From Achatina immaculata (taxonomy: Eukaryota > Mollusca > Gastropoda > Stylommatophora > Achatinidae): a DNA stretch of 64,000 nt. Below the pieces are notes generated by a model, which made no database searches, was not told where the DNA came from, and worked only from the letters and a program-made list of their open reading frames with translations. The stretch spans positions 23,525,642 to 23,589,641 of the forward strand of contig CM019715.1 in assembly GCA_009760885.1 (NCBI GenBank), in the 5' to 3' direction. Shown here in pieces: positions 9,969-22,525 of the stretch. The number at the start of each line of letters is the position of its first letter. Position 1 is the stretch's first letter. The position numbers and the translations under genes were made by a program.

Positions 9969-10020
9969 ATCTTCGGTTTAGTTCACCTTAACCCTCACTT
10001 TATTTCGCTGTAACCATCTG
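9969..10020 (+). repeat. 20-bp minisatellite (right remnant)
   Basis: 'TTTAGTTCACCTTAACCCTC' and 'TTTATTTCGCTGTAACCATC', the diverged end of the array that starts near 7190. Confidence 0.65.
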
Positions 10021-11217
10021 TGTTCTGAAACAGCATGGCAATGATGATGCCATTCAAAACAAAAAACAGTCGCCTGTGCTAATAATGGGCTTTCCACATG
10101 TCAACATGCAAACAAGAATGCTCAGTCTTTTGCAGAATGTAGCTCAACAAATGTTAACAGCCAATCTGGGCGAACTAAGTGAATCACACAGCTGTCTGTA
10201 ACTTTAACTGCCTACATCATCTTAATATAAAAGTATATAGAATGTTAAAATGTAAGATAAATAACTCATCTGAGAAGAGAAAATTTAATATAAAATGAAT
10301 TATCTTCTAAAGTAATAAGCTGTTTGTGAGTAGAGTCCATTCGCTTTGTATCAGTTTGCACGAGGGTCACGGTTAAGGTATGACAGGAAAAAGGTCAGGT
10401 GAGAGAGAAACCATATGACTGAGAGACAGCTGTGTTTTGTGTATCGTCTGGGATAAACGTGGATTAGTCTGTTAGAAATGTTGTTGTTTAGTGAAATAGA
10501 TGTAGAATAGAGTGTATTAGGTTGTTCTGATGGCGACAGTAGTCTGCCGGGAGCATATATTATGTCGTGGAGGTGGAAATTACGTCCAGTCTTGTGTCCA
10601 TGGATTTTGTTGATGCCTTTGTCGTTCTCGTCATATCGCTCATTAACTCATCGTCACCCAGTGCATCATTAAAGTCAGTTCAACTGCAAAGTTCTGTATT
10701 ACTATTGCCACTGAAGGAGAATGAACGTTCCCGGGAGAAATTAAGTCTGTGAAGTGAATAAGAAAACAGATGCAAAACAAATGTAAACCAAGTGTAGGAA
10801 AGTCGTGAATCAAAAATGAAATAAAGTCCAACAGTAATATAAGAAATAACATAATAACAGTGGGCACTAGTGGAGATTTACAGAGAGATGCATAATTATA
10901 AGCAACAAGTTTTACATCTATACATAAGCTAAAGAGAGGATCCTGCTTTCTTAATTCTGTGGTCTATAGCTCTCCTCCGTTGAATAATATATAAAACAAC
11001 CTAAACAACAAGCAGAAGAAGAGCAACACACGGCAACCTTCTTCAAAATGCCATCAATATCTGACAACACCTGTACTGTTTTTAAGACATGTTCCGCCAA
11101 GTGTAGGAACTTGTGTTTCACGCTTTGACAGATACATCCATTTGTTATGCACATGCCGCGCCAGTTCATGTTGAAGGAGAATACCAGGGCATATACTTCT
11201 CTGTTTTTTGCCGCCCT
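10021..11217. other. No recognised feature
   Basis: AT-rich unique-looking DNA. Short open frames exist (for example 10567-10752 + and 10951-11298 -) but show no motif, splice context or repeat match. Confidence 0.4.
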
Positions 11218-11225
11218 TATAATCA

Positions 11226-11732
11226 TATGGAATTCAAAAGTTATAAGCACAAAAACCAAGTTAAGACTATTCAATTCAAATGTAATATCCACCCTCATTT
11301 ATGCATGCGAAAGCTGGAAAACAACTAAAGAAATAGAAAAGAAATTAGACTCTTTTGAAAACAAATGCCTAAGGAAAATACTCGGCATCAAGTGGAATGA
11401 ATTCAAGAACAATGCAGAGATAAGACAGATGACTGAACAACAACCAGTTTCATGGGTGATCAGGAAAAGGAGATGGACATATGTTGGTCACTTGATGAGA
11501 AGAAATGATCAGAGAATCCCAAAACAAGCTATCAAGTGGAACACAACAGGCCGAAGAAAAAGGGGCAGACCGCGTGAAACTCTGAAGAGGACATTATTAA
11601 GAGAGGCCAAGTTAACAGGCATAAAATCCTTTGTTGAGGTTGAAAGACTCGCCGAAGACAGGAAAAATTGGCGAACTACTTTGCGAGCCCTATGTGACGT
11701 CTAACGGCACGGGAAGGATATAAGATATAAGA
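11226..11732 (+). pseudogene. LINE family A, 3' fragment (copy A3)
   Basis: Nearly identical to the 3' 500 bp of the long copy ending at 42.7 kb. It starts at NSKVISTKTKLRLFNSNVI, then ACESWKTTKEIE, KWNEFKNNAEIR, KRGRPRETLKRTLLRE, and ends ALCDV-stop at 11704. The 3' UTR 'GGCACGGGAAGGATATAAG' and the (TATAAGA)n tail follow. RT catalytic motifs are absent (5' truncation). The 8-mer TATAATCA occurs at both edges (11218-11225 and 11733-11740), a plausible target duplication although it overlaps the AT-rich tail. The ORF start at 11147 is flanking DNA. Confidence 0.85.
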
Positions 11733-11740
11733 TATAATCA

Positions 11741-12184
11741 GACCGATTTTTTTTTTTATCTGGAGACTTCTGTAACACAGTCTGGAACTGCTGCTCAAGG
11801 TGCAACAGAAGAAGCTTTGCCCACTTTAGAAACTAGCAGTAAATCTTATTAGTGGCAAGCATCTAGCACAAAGTACAAAAAAGCCCCTAAAATTCCGAGA
11901 ATCTTAACTCTCAAAACACAGATGTCTGTTCAACACAAACAGATTAGTTCAAATAATATCTGTTGCAAAATGCTCCACTCTGTTTGTGGCTATAGTTTAA
12001 ATCTAACAACAAAAGTTAAAACAACTGTCTTCTAACAAAATCCTTGGCGTGATTTATACAAAAAAGGCTTACATACTCTGCTTCACACCTTAATAATACC
12101 CTCCTGTACCATTAAAAATCATAAGGGAAGGGCTGTTCAGTTATGTTACTTCAAACTTCATTAATATCTGATTGACATAGATTA
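11741..12184. other. No recognised feature
   Basis: AT-rich spacer between LINE A3 and LINE B3, with a T-run near 11750. No gene, RNA or repeat recognised. Confidence 0.4.
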
Positions 12185-13470
12185 TATCAGTCAGTCAGTC
12201 ATTTCCAGGTCCTTTGTGGAACTTTGTCTCCCTAACAGCTCTCTGTTATAAGCTAGAGGCCCCAGTGCAGATTCATCCATGTGCAGATCATCAACGATGT
12301 CTTGCAGCCAACTTCCCCTTGGTCTTTCTCTCTTTCTTTTTCCCATAATATACCCTTCCAAGACGGTTTTCTCTAAATTATCATGACGTTTAATGTATCC
12401 AAAATATTTAAGTTTTCTTAGTTTAATCCTCTTTACTAGCCATCCTTCTTCAATATTAAGTTCTTGTAGTATGGATATATTTGTTCTTTTCTGTGTCCGT
12501 GATATTTGAAGAACTCTCCTGTAGCATTTACATTCAAAGGCATTTATGTGTTTCTCAGCTGTTTTGTTAGGTGTCATATGGCACATGTTGCATAAGTTGC
12601 GATGGGAAAGATGCATGCCCTTAAAATTCTTATTTTTGTAGTTCTGTCTGTTCCTCTCCACAGATTCTTTAGTTGCTTTACTTCCTGAAGAGCAATAGAT
12701 GTCATCTTTTTAATTTCCCTCATTGTATCTCCATTATTAATTAGTAATGATCCAAGATATTCACAACTCTTCCAATTTTTCCTCATTGATTAATACATAT
12801 TTCAGCTGCCTTATTTGTTTTGTCAGGTGTCATCAATTTTGTTTTCTTCGCATTAAGATAAAGGCCTTGTTCTTCAATATTCTTATGGACTGTCATAATT
12901 AGTTTTCCGTTCCTTTTTGTGTTGTCATCAGCATATCTAATCTTTGGTATTTCATAACTTCCAATCGTTATGGCGTCGTAATATTCTTTGTCTACATCTA
13001 ACATTCCTCATTATACATTCAGCATACGAGTTAAATAATTAAGGCGACAGTATGCATTCCTGACGGACCCCTTGTTTTATGTCACACCAAGTTGTTGTTT
13101 CACCATTTATTCTTACTGCTGCTTGTTGGTCTAGATACAGCAGTGATGTTAATTGTATGAAATGTGTTGGATATCCCATTTTTCCATTATTTCCCAAAGT
13201 TTCTGGTGTTGTACACAATCAAACCCTTTGAGTAGACTATAAAAGATAAATATAGATTCACATTAAACTCGAATATATTATCACTAGGTCCTCTTTCTTG
13301 CCTAAAACCGGCTTGGACCATACTGACTTCTTCTATTATCTTACGACGTCTACCCATTATGATTTTTAATAGAATTTTACTGGCGTGACTAATCAGGGCA
13401 ACGGTTCTGTAATAGATTGTGTACCTCTTTGAATTATATACTTTCCTCAAAACTCTAGATTTTAGATAAG
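12185..13470 (-). pseudogene. LINE family B reverse transcriptase, degraded (copy B3)
   Basis: The longest family B copy. Minus-strand pieces in order: RT finger region RTVALISHASKILLKII with QAGFRQERGPSDNIF (about 13320-13430), a catalytic YADD box in KIRYADD (about 12920), a KTKLM segment (about 12840), LWRGTDRTTKIRILRACIFP (about 12600-12660), AEKHINAFECKCYRR (about 12540), and the tail RPRGSWLQDIVDDL..M. It ends in a GACT-type 4-bp repeat. At least three frame changes and stops separate the pieces. The RT-to-tail layout with a short-tandem-repeat 3' end fits RTE-like LINEs. It is inactive. The YADD box shows that family B belongs to a true polymerase lineage. Confidence 0.8.
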
Positions 13471-13845
13471 TTTTAAATAGTCAGCATATTCTATAAATGG
13501 TTCATTATTAATACAAAAGAATAGTTTGTTGCACCGTAATACTGTAATGCATGCTTTAGAGCAAAACAAGAAATTTGCTGAATTTGCTTGTTTAATTATA
13601 TTCGTTCAGTGTATATCGACCAAAAAAAATGACAATGAAAGTTCTTTTGTTGAATGCTCGGATAATAGTTGGATGTAAAGTTGTTTTTCTTTTCTTTTTA
13701 GTTGAATGTTCAGACAAAAGTGGAATGTAGAAGATTTATCTTTGAATATCCGAATAGGAAAGGAATGTAGAATTTCTTATTTCAGAATTTTAATTTCATG
13801 CTTGATAGTATATTGGTATAAAAGCGGTAAGGAATGCTAGCAAAT
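13471..13845. other. No recognised feature
   Basis: AT-rich DNA. Phrases of the type 'TTGAATG(T/C)TC(A/G)GA.AA.AGT' recur near 13650 and 13700, a loose duplication. Confidence 0.35.
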
Positions 13846-14360
13846 GTGGAAGGTGAGAGATAAAGGAAAGGAAGTCAGCAAGTGTGGAAGATGAGAGATA
13901 AAGGAAAGGAAGTCAGCAAGTGTCGAAGGTGAGAGATAAAGGAAAGGAAGTCAGCAAGTGTGGAAGATGAGAGATAAAGGAAAAGAAGTCAGCATGTGTG
14001 GAAGATGAGAGATAAAGGAAAGGAAGTCAGCAAGTGTGGAAGATGAGAGATAAAGGAAAGGAAGCCAGCAAGTATGGAAGATGAGAGATAAAGGAAAGGA
14101 TCTCAACAAGTGTGGAAGATGAGAGATAAAGGAAAAGAAGTCAGCAAGTGTGGAAGCTGAGAGATAAAGGAAAAGAAGTCAGCAAGTGTGGAATATGAGA
14201 GATAAAGGAAAGGATCTCAACACGTGTGGAAGATGAGAGATAAAGGAAAGGATCTCAACAAGCGTGGAAGATGAGAGATAAAGGAAAGGATCTCAACACG
14301 CGTGGAAGATGAGAGATAAAGGAAATGATTTCAACAAGTGTGGAAGATGAGAGATAAAGC
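13846..14360 (+). repeat. 38-bp minisatellite, about 13 copies
   Basis: Unit GTCAGCAAGTGTGGAAGATG + AGAGATAAAGGAAAGGAA. Purine-rich strand, with a variant sub-block reading 'GATCTCAACA' in the right half. Confidence 0.9.
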
Positions 14361-14949
14361 ACAAAATGTTAGAGGAATGCACGCGCCACATCCCTCCCGC
14401 CCCCGCCCCTCCTCCACGTTTACAAAATAAAAGATCGTTCGTTCTTCTTCTTGCTCCATCTCATCGTTTTTAAAGAAATCCTTCTCTCAGTCTAACACCC
14501 CCCCCCCAACCACCAACCCCCTTCTCTCTCTCTCTCTTCCTCCCTCTTTGCCAAAATTTCCCAATACCGTAAGGCTCTCTAACTTGTCTACTCTTGACAT
14601 GTCTCTAAGAATGTGGCCGTGTGTATGTGTGTGTGTGTGTGTGTTTGTTTTCTTTCTTCATGTTTTAATTAGTTTTCGATTTTCTCCAGCGTTTAAGTCA
14701 AGTTTGTCAACTCTCCTTGTCTTCGTTCTCAATGAGTTTAACTTGATAAACAGATGCCAGGACCAAACACTGAGCTCAAAATACTAGTAGAAACGCGGCC
14801 GTACAAGAGTACTGCTTCATAGACGTGCTTCTTTTTGTTTTTCTTTAAATTTTTTCTGTGGTGACTGGTTTACAACAGGTAACATTTGGTTTACAGTTGC
14901 GTCCTTGTCGTAAGAGATGGTGGGAGGCAGTACAAGTGTATACTGTTAA
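14361..14949. other. No gene; pyrimidine and GT microsatellites
   Basis: C-rich stretch (C9 at about 14500), CT repeat at 14524-14540 and GT repeat at 14625-14644. The open frame 14548-14787 reads through the GT repeat and is not credible. Confidence 0.5.
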
Positions 14950-15696
14950 ATGCAATGTCAAGTATTGTTGTTATATGAAGATGTCAAGCATTACTGTTAT
15001 ATAAAAATCCCATGTACTGCAGTTAGATAAAATGCCAAATATTATTATTATATAAAATGTCAAGAAGTAATGTTATATAAAAATGTCAAGTATTATTCCT
15101 ATATAAAAATGTCAAGTACTACTGTTACATAGAAATTTCAAGTATTATTGTTATACAAAATGTCAAGAAGTAACGTTATATACAAATGTGAAGTATTATT
15201 GCTATATAAAAAATGTCAAGTATTACTGCTATATAAAAATCTCAAGTATTATTGTTATATAGAAATGTCAAGTATTATTGGTATATAAAACGTCAAGAAG
15301 TAACGTTAGATAAAATGTCAAGTATTATTGCTATATAAAAAATGTCAACTATTATTACTATATAAAAATGTCGAGTATTATTGCTATATAAAAATGTCAC
15401 GTATTATTGCTATATAAAAATGTCAAGTATTATTGCTATGCAAAATGTGAAGTATTATTGCTATATAAAAAATGTCAACTATTATTACTATATAAAAATG
15501 TCGAGTATTATTGCTATATAAAAATGTCACGTATTATTGCTATATAAAAATGTCAAGTATTATTGCTATGCAAAATGTCAAGTATTATTGCTATATAAAA
15601 ATGTCAAGTATTATTGCTATATAAAAATGTCAAGTATTATTGCTATATAAAATGTCAAGTATTAGTGCTATATAAAAATGTCAAGTATTATTGTTA
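14950..15696 (+). repeat. 27-bp AT-rich minisatellite, about 28 copies
   Basis: Unit AATGTCAAGTATTATTGCTA + TATAAAA. Part of the array (about 15320-15425) is repeated as a block at about 15450-15570. The array is interrupted by LINE A4, and one more unit-like piece (AATGTCAAATATTAT) appears past the LINE at about 17952-17966. Confidence 0.9.
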
Positions 15697-17947
15697 TATC
15701 TTATCTTATCTTATATCTTATATCCTTCCCGTGCCGTTAGACGTCACATAGGGCTCGCAAAGTAGTTCGCCAATTTTTCCTGTCTTCGGCGAGTCTTTCA
15801 ACCTCAACAAAGGATTTTATGCCTGTTAACTTAGCCTCTCTTAATAATGTCCTCTTCAGAGTTTCACGCGGTCTGCCCCTTTTTCTTCGGCCTGTTGTGT
15901 TCCACTTGATAGCTTGTTTTGGGATTCTCTGATCATTTCTTCTCATCAAGTGACCAACATATGTCCATCTCCTTTTCCTGATCACCCGTGAGACTGGTTG
16001 TTGTTCAGTCATCTGTCTTATCTCTGCATTGTTCTTGAATTCATTCCACTTGATGCCGAGTATTTTCCTTAGGCATTTGTTTTCAAAAGAGTCTAATTTC
16101 TTTTCTATTTCTTTAGTTGTTTTCCAGCTTTCGCATGCATAAATGAGGGTGGATATTACATTTGAATTGAATAGTCTTAACTTGGTTTTTGTGCTTATAA
16201 CTTTTGAATTCCATATGTTCTCAAGATTCTTGAAGATTGATGATGCTTTTGCAATTCTGATCCTAACTTCCTTTCTAGTGTCACCATCCTGGTCTATGTA
16301 GCTGCCAAGGTATGCAAATTGATTGACTTCTTCAATATCTGTCCCTTCTATGTGTATTTTTCCATTTTGATTGATGGGAATTTTCATTATTTTTGTTTTG
16401 TCCCTGTTAATTTCAAGTCCTATTTTGCTAGCCAGTGAAGACAGGCTATCTGTTTTTTCTTGCATGGAATTCACATTATTACTGATAAGAGTTATGTCAT
16501 CAGCAAAATCAAGATCTTCTAGTTGGGTCCCATGTACCCAGTCAATACCTGTGTTACCTGTGCAGCATTTTGTCATTATGAAGTCTATTGTAATCCCAAA
16601 AAGTAAAGGAGACAGTATTCATCCTTGTTTCACGCCTGTTTCAATCTGGAACCATTCACTCATCCCTTCTTCTGTCTTGACTGCACAACCATATCCATTG
16701 TATAAGTCCTTAATGATGTTGACAATTTTAGATGGTATTCCATATAGACATAACATTCTCCATAATGAATCTCTGTGTATGCTATCAAATGCCTTTTAAA
16801 ATCTATGAAATTCAGTATTAATGGTTTCTGCTTTTCAATATGTTCTTCAAGTATTATTCTGAGAGTAAAGATCTGGTCGAGACAGCTTCTCCCTTTTCGA
16901 AATCCTGCTTGTTCTTCTCTCTTTGCAGTATCCACTATATCTTTGAGTCTATTCAAAATGACCTTGCAAAATACTTTTGACACAACTGATATTAAGGTTA
17001 CTCCTCTCCAGTTGTTACAGTCACTAAGGTTGCCCTTTTTTGGTATTTTAACAATGATTCCCTTCTTCCAATTAGAAGGGACCTTTTCTTCTTTCCAAAT
17101 CTTGTTAAACATTCTCTGTAGTTGTCTCATGTTGTCACTATTGATAGCTTTTAGGATCTCGGCTGTTATTTCATCTTCACCTGCAGCTTTGTTGTTAGCC
17201 ATTAAATTCACTGCTGTTTCAATTTCATGCAATTTAATTTCATCTAGATTGACATTTAGTTGTGGGGTTGGTAAGTCAGTTTCAAGGTTTAACAATTCTT
17301 TTGGGTGTGGTCGATTGAGTATTTCTTGGAAGTGTTCAGCCCATCTTTGCTTTTGGTCTTTATTTGATGTTAATAGTGTTCCAGTTTTGCTAAGGATTGG
17401 TCTTTCTTTAGATGTAATAGTACCTGTTAGCCTCTTTTGTATGTTATATAAAGTTTTGCTGTCTCCTGTTTTTGCTGCTTTTTCTGCTTCTTTCGCCATA
17501 TCGTCTATGTATTCTCTTTTATCCCTTCTAGCTGAACTTTTTACTTTCTTGTCTATGTCTTTGTATTTTGCTTTTGCCGAATCTCTTTCATGATCTGCTT
17601 TTGCATTCAACATGTTTAATTTGACTGCTCGTCTTTCATGTATATACTTCCATGTTTTATCTGATATCCATGCTTTTCTATTTGGTTTTTCCAATCCAGC
17701 GCTTACTTTTGCTGCTGTGATTATGGCTGTGCTGTAAGAATTCCATAACTCATCTATACCTATCTCCTCAACTTCACTGGGTGTTTTGGAATGATTGGCA
17801 AGTTCCTGATTGAAATTAATGTTAGTATTTTCTTCTTGTAGGCTGTGGATGTTTATCTTTCTGTGTACTGATTTCTTGTGTTGACTTTTCAATTTTAGTT
17901 TTATTTTCCCTATGCACAGGTTGTGATCACTGTTGACATCTGTTATG
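15697..17947 (-). pseudogene. LINE family A, 2.25-kb 5'-truncated copy (A4)
   Basis: The minus strand encodes the family A linker, reverse transcriptase and C-terminal tail. Codons 17892-16797 carry the linker and RT fingers (GVTLISVVSKVFCKVILNRL, AGFRKGRSCLDQIF, LILNFIDFK). Then a single A missing from an A-run near 16797 shifts the frame. The palm continues in another frame to GVKQG at about 16620, where TGA replaces the Cys codon of the GVKQGC/ILSP box. The frame 16576-15737 carries motif C (DFADDITLIS), AYLGSYIDQDGD and the tail to ALCDV-stop. It lacks the endonuclease and is dead through 5' truncation, one frameshift and one nonsense change. It inserted into the 27-bp minisatellite; TGTTAT at both edges is a possible short target duplication. 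Confidence 0.9.
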
Positions 17948-19380
17948 TAGCAATGTCAAATATTATACTAAAACACGGCCGTGCGTTTTGAGCCCTAGTT
18001 TCTCACTGGCGACACCGGGTATTCATATCCGGGCAAGAAATGTTTATTTTTTTCCTTTCTGTCCGGACAAAATGAAAAACCCCAGCCTGTGTTCTCCGTG
18101 GCGACTGCTCTATTTAAGCGGCCATTAATCCCTCGACAATGAAGTATCGCACTCAGCGGAACCTGGGACAATGAAATCATCATCATAATCGTTGACTGTC
18201 ACTCCCTTGGGAGTATAGGCCACGAATAAAGTTTCTCAAGTCATCCCCGTTGTTTGGGTTTGCTCTCTGGTTCCCTGCACGTGTATACTTTGTCTCTGGG
18301 CACTTTGGAAACTGATATATGCTGTACCTGAAAGTTTATTTGTTTGTTTTAATGAAATTCACATCATGAATAGCTTTTTCTTAATAAATTTTTTGTCAAA
18401 AATATCCCGGAATATGCTTTAATGTGTCTTGTTTCTTTGTACAAGCGGCCTTGTTTTCAGATCCCATTTATGTTCTCACAGCCGGTATCGTTAATTAGTT
18501 CCAAGCTTTTACTTCTCACGAACCGCGTGACAGTTTTTAATTTATCCCGGAAATTTAGATTAGATTAACAGGGAAAACACATTTTCATGATCAAAATAAG
18601 CCATCAAGAATTACAAAAATAATTTGATGGCAAGAATATAGAAAACTCCAGCACGGAGAACTACTGCTGAAGTAAAGCACGGAAATAGGAAGCACAAAAA
18701 GTGGACATGGTATCTCATATAATTTTTGCATAATGAAAGACCAAGACGCACAATCCTTCCCGGACATTATATCAAAATGTTTGATTTAAACACTTGAACA
18801 TGCATAATCAGAATAATAAAACAAGTAATTATTTTTTTGTTTCTGAAATCTTATGCGCTCTACAACAGGGCATCTTCAGTATCAGATGTTCAGACTCTTA
18901 AACTGTTACATGTTTGCTTAAACGCGCAAACAGAAAACATAATCAGATATTAGAAAAACAAGCAAAAACTTAATCAAGTATTAATGTAAGAAGCAAAAAC
19001 TATTTCAAGTATTAGTTAAGGAAGCAAAAATATTTTCAAGTATTAGAGGAAGAATCAAACACTTGGTGACAAGGAGGTAAAAAAATGAAGAAAACGAGAA
19101 AAGAATGTGTTGAGAAGAAGAAGAAGACGAAAAGCATGTATTGAAGAAAAAAAAACATGAGGCAAATCCTAGTGAAGCACCCTCATATTTCATTTCTAAA
19201 ACACCTAATGGCAACAAGGATTATCGAAAGTAGAAGAGACAGAGGTAGACAGTGAGAATAGATATTTGATTGTTTGACAGTCTGGCACAGGAAATGACCT
19301 GTGACAAGACAGCTGAGATGCACAAGGGATCAAGGGTTATGGAAGGACATGATATCCTACGTCTGTTGGCAGGGATCCTG
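17948..19380. other. No recognised gene
   Basis: Begins with a leftover minisatellite unit. Around 18170-18250 'ATCATCATCATAATCG' plus 'CTCCCTTGGGAGTATAGGCC' looks, on the minus strand, like a retroposon 3' end with an (ATG)n tail, but no coding part is visible. The rest is AT-rich, purine-rich DNA without signal. Confidence 0.4.
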
Positions 19381-19408
19381 AGAGAGAGAGAGTGAGAGAG
19401 AGAGAGAC
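19381..19408. repeat. GA microsatellite
   Basis: Interrupted (GA)n run, short. Confidence 0.8.
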
Positions 19409-20120
19409 CAAGAACTCTACTAAGGTAATATAACTGTGTAAACAGAGAAAATAAACAAATAAAGCGTGCCTATGTGTCTTAATCTACTAATATCAGAAAT
19501 CTTTCATTCTTTCACTGACGAGAAATTAACCAACGTTTCTTTTCTTCAACGTTTCTCATGTCTTTAAGTATGAGGTCCCGAATATCTCACGATTTCTCAA
19601 AGCCTGCAGGGTGAATGCCGCTGTAGCCTTGTATGAAATGTATGAATAGCTTACAAAAGTGAATATTTCAGTATAAAAGTGAGTATTCCACTGATTAAGA
19701 TGTGGGAGAAAGCTTCGCTTACAAGATATGCTATTGACAATTATTGCTATGTTTCGTGTGTAGTTGTCTCTCTTTCTTTTAAACTACTGACCACTATTAT
19801 TAATATTCTAATAAAGTAGTCTAACCCCACCAGTGGTCCATTTTTTCGATCATTGGCCAGTATGAATAAACTGCTTGTGCAGTGATGGCCCTCTCTCTTT
19901 AATGATAGAAAGGGAACCACATTAATTCTCAAAGAGAGAGCAGACAAAAATACTCTGATTAAATAGCGAGCGAACTGTTGGTTAAAGAAGATACTATTTT
20001 TTGCCTGCTATTGCTCTTCTCATCATTGTGAACTGAACTGTACTCTAATGAGGCTTCCTTGCTCTCAGTGTTTGATAATGGTGGCAGCAAACTGTTATGG
20101 CTTTTTTCTTTTCTTGAGTC
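19409..20120. other. No recognised feature
   Basis: AT-rich DNA with several short open frames, none with motifs. Confidence 0.4.
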
Positions 20121-20127
20121 GATATCC

Positions 20128-20180
20128 TCCTTCTCTCTCTCTCTCTCTTTCTTCTCTATCTCTCCTCTCTCTCTCCTCCG
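20128..20180. repeat. CT microsatellite
   Basis: (CT)n-rich run that precedes the 25-bp array. Confidence 0.75.
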
Positions 20181-20189
20181 CCCGTATCA

Positions 20190-20697
20190 CACCTTATCTC
20201 TTCTGCTCGCATCACATCCTACTTCTACAGATTGTATCACATCTTACACCTACTACCTGTATCACATCTTATCTCTATCACATGTATCACATCATATTTC
20301 CACTTCCAGTATCACATCTTAGTTCTGTTGCCTGTATAACATCTTACATCCACTTCCTGTATCACATCTTATCTCTGTTACCTGTATCATGTCTTATCTT
20401 TTTTACTTGTATCACATCTTACTTCTGCTGCCTATATCACATCCTACTTCTGCTACTTGTATCACATCTTACTTCTATTGTCTGTGTCACATCTTATCTC
20501 TATTACCTGTATCACATCTTACGTCCACTTCTTGTATCATATCCTATCTCTATTACCTGTATAACATCTTATCTCTGTGACATGTATCACATCTAACTTC
20601 TACTGCCTGTATCACATCTTGCGTCTACTATATGTATTATCACATCCCACCTTAATACATCCACCATAACCTAGCTGCTACTTCTATTACATATTTA

Positions 20698-20734
<37 letters not shown>

Positions 20735-20990
20735 AACGTACTTCCTTCTGCTGTATAAGGCTTACCTCTGCTTCCTATATCACATCTTACATCTACTATC
20801 TTGTCAAATTGTCTGCTCGTTAATCTAGTACAATGCAGAAGGGCAAAACATCTGCGATATATCACACCTTACATCAACTATCTGTATCACAATTTACCTG
20901 TACTATATGTACCACAATATACTTCTGCCACCTGTATATCAACTTACTCTTACTGCCTGCATCACAACTTACCTGTATTTCTCACATGTA
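20190..20990 (+). repeat. 25-bp minisatellite, degenerate
   Basis: Unit of the type TGTATCACATCTTACTTCTA + CTGCC, regular to about 20630, then diverged. A TA microsatellite (about 20703-20732) lies inside it. The long open frame 20048-20596 (repeated SHLTS/ITSYL) is only this array read in frame. Confidence 0.85.
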
Positions 20991-21430
20991 CCAACGGCTT
21001 ACATAGAGCCAAGACTAAGGACAGAGAATGGCTGCGAGCGACTACATATAAAGCGCAGGACATAAACACAACTGCTGCAGCTGTATACAGATGAAATGAG
21101 CTTCCAGGAAGAACAGAAGTTAATTAAATAATACTTGAACATATGTTTTCCTTACACAAAGCAGATGACAGATAAGCATAGTGGAATGCGGTAAACTATC
21201 GGGCAAGTCGCAGGTGTTATGTCCTTCCGCATTGCATTAGATTTACGAACAGAGAACTTGATAAGAAGTAATTTATGAGAAAACCAAAACAGGAAGACGA
21301 ATAAAATATTCCTAGCAACGAGGATGCATGAAACACAAACACAAACAAGCTTTAGAATAAAATAGAGAAAAAAATAAAACATCGGTGAATGTTTCACTAT
21401 TTAAATCACAGTGAATTATAAATGTCTTGA
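20991..21430. other. No recognised feature
   Basis: AT-rich spacer with short open frames lacking motifs. Confidence 0.4.
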
Positions 21431-21435
21431 AACTG

Positions 21436-21700
21436 ATAAAATTACGCTGGCTGGGCCATGGAGAAAGAATGGAAGAGAACAGACAAACGAAAATGGGCGT
21501 ACGTACAACAGATGAAGGAAATAAGACTAAGAGGTAGAGGAAAACAGAGATGGAGAGATAATATAGAAGATATATACTGAAAATTGGTGTCACCAACTGG
21601 AGAGAAATGATTAAGAATAGAAAGAAATGGAGGTGAACTTTATCTCCAGCAATAACCCTTAATGACTGGGAAAGCTGAAGCAGAAGAAGAAGAAGAAGGT
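21436..21700 (+). pseudogene. LINE 3'-terminal fragment with GAA-repeat tail
   Basis: Frame-broken pieces in order: LRWLGHGERMEENR, then RGRGKQRWRDNIEDI in a second frame, then GVTNWREMIKNRKKWR, followed by an (AGAAGA)n tail. This is the conserved C-terminal signature of APE-type LINE proteins (LGH..RM, GR...RW.D..., NWRE...DR..WR). It differs in sequence from families A, B and G. Confidence 0.65.
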
Positions 21701-22244
21701 TTCACTAGAATTAATTTCTCTATACTTGTTCTACAGTATAATTTGTTGTGAGTTATTAATTTCATGTTATCTAATGTTAACAAATCTTTCAGCATTACAT
21801 AAAGAAAAAAAATGAGTTCTGGAATGGTAAAATTCCTAAATTTCGCTAACATTTCTACAAGATACAATCTTTTCCGCGACAAGAACGCATATAACGCACA
21901 AACTTTGATTTTGAATTATTGTTCTAGTTCTGACAATTCGCAGTACAAAAAAAAACAGTGACTTCTGCAGGTAATTTTCTAGTTCTTTCGGTAGAACTGT
22001 CACCCTAAGCCACAGTGACACTTGTAGTTATCTCGCGTATTGAACCTAACACAGCTGGTTTACATTTTTGGAGAATGTAAAATTGTCCGGCTTTTTAAAA
22101 AAAAAATTCCCACGACATGAAAGAAAGTCACATCGATTCAATAGGATTAAAAAATGATATTCCACTTGCGTAAATTTCTGTCTAGAATTTTACAAATAGC
22201 ATGATATGATTGTGTTTCTTTGTGCTATCTCCATATAACTACGA
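21701..22244. other. No recognised feature
   Basis: AT-rich spacer. No gene recognised. Confidence 0.4.
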
Positions 22245-22525
22245 GCTGGTGTTCTTCGCAGCCGATGCTGTGAAGGTGTTGAGGTACAGCATCGTATCGG
22301 CTTGGGAGCGAGTTACGGCAGCTATTTTTTTCAGTCCCAGAGTACAGCTAAAAAACCAGGATGTCTGCAATGCTTTTTTTTAGCAGACTCCACCACCATG
22401 AGGACTATGGCGATCCCTGTCCCCCTGTTATGTGGGTGCCAACAGACGTAGGACAGGGTCTTGGCAGCTATGGTTCGCTAACCCTGAGCTAGCATATCAG
22501 CAGTGGGTCGCTGATTGCTTCATCG
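22245..22525 (+). repeat. Dispersed repeat D, copy 2
   Basis: Near-complete and free of minisatellite expansion: 'GGTGTTCTTCGCAGCC', 'AGCAGACTCCACCACCATGA', 'GACAGGGTCTTGGCAGCTAT', then a single 'GCTAGCATATCAGC' segment. It is useful as the reference state for copy 1. Confidence 0.75.

Noticed and set aside
14548..14787. Small membrane protein with a CVCVCV segment
   Set aside because: The segment is a GT microsatellite, and the remainder has no support.
20048..20596. 182-codon plus-strand frame with a signal-peptide-like start
   Set aside because: Nearly all of it is the 25-bp minisatellite and a CT tract read in frame.
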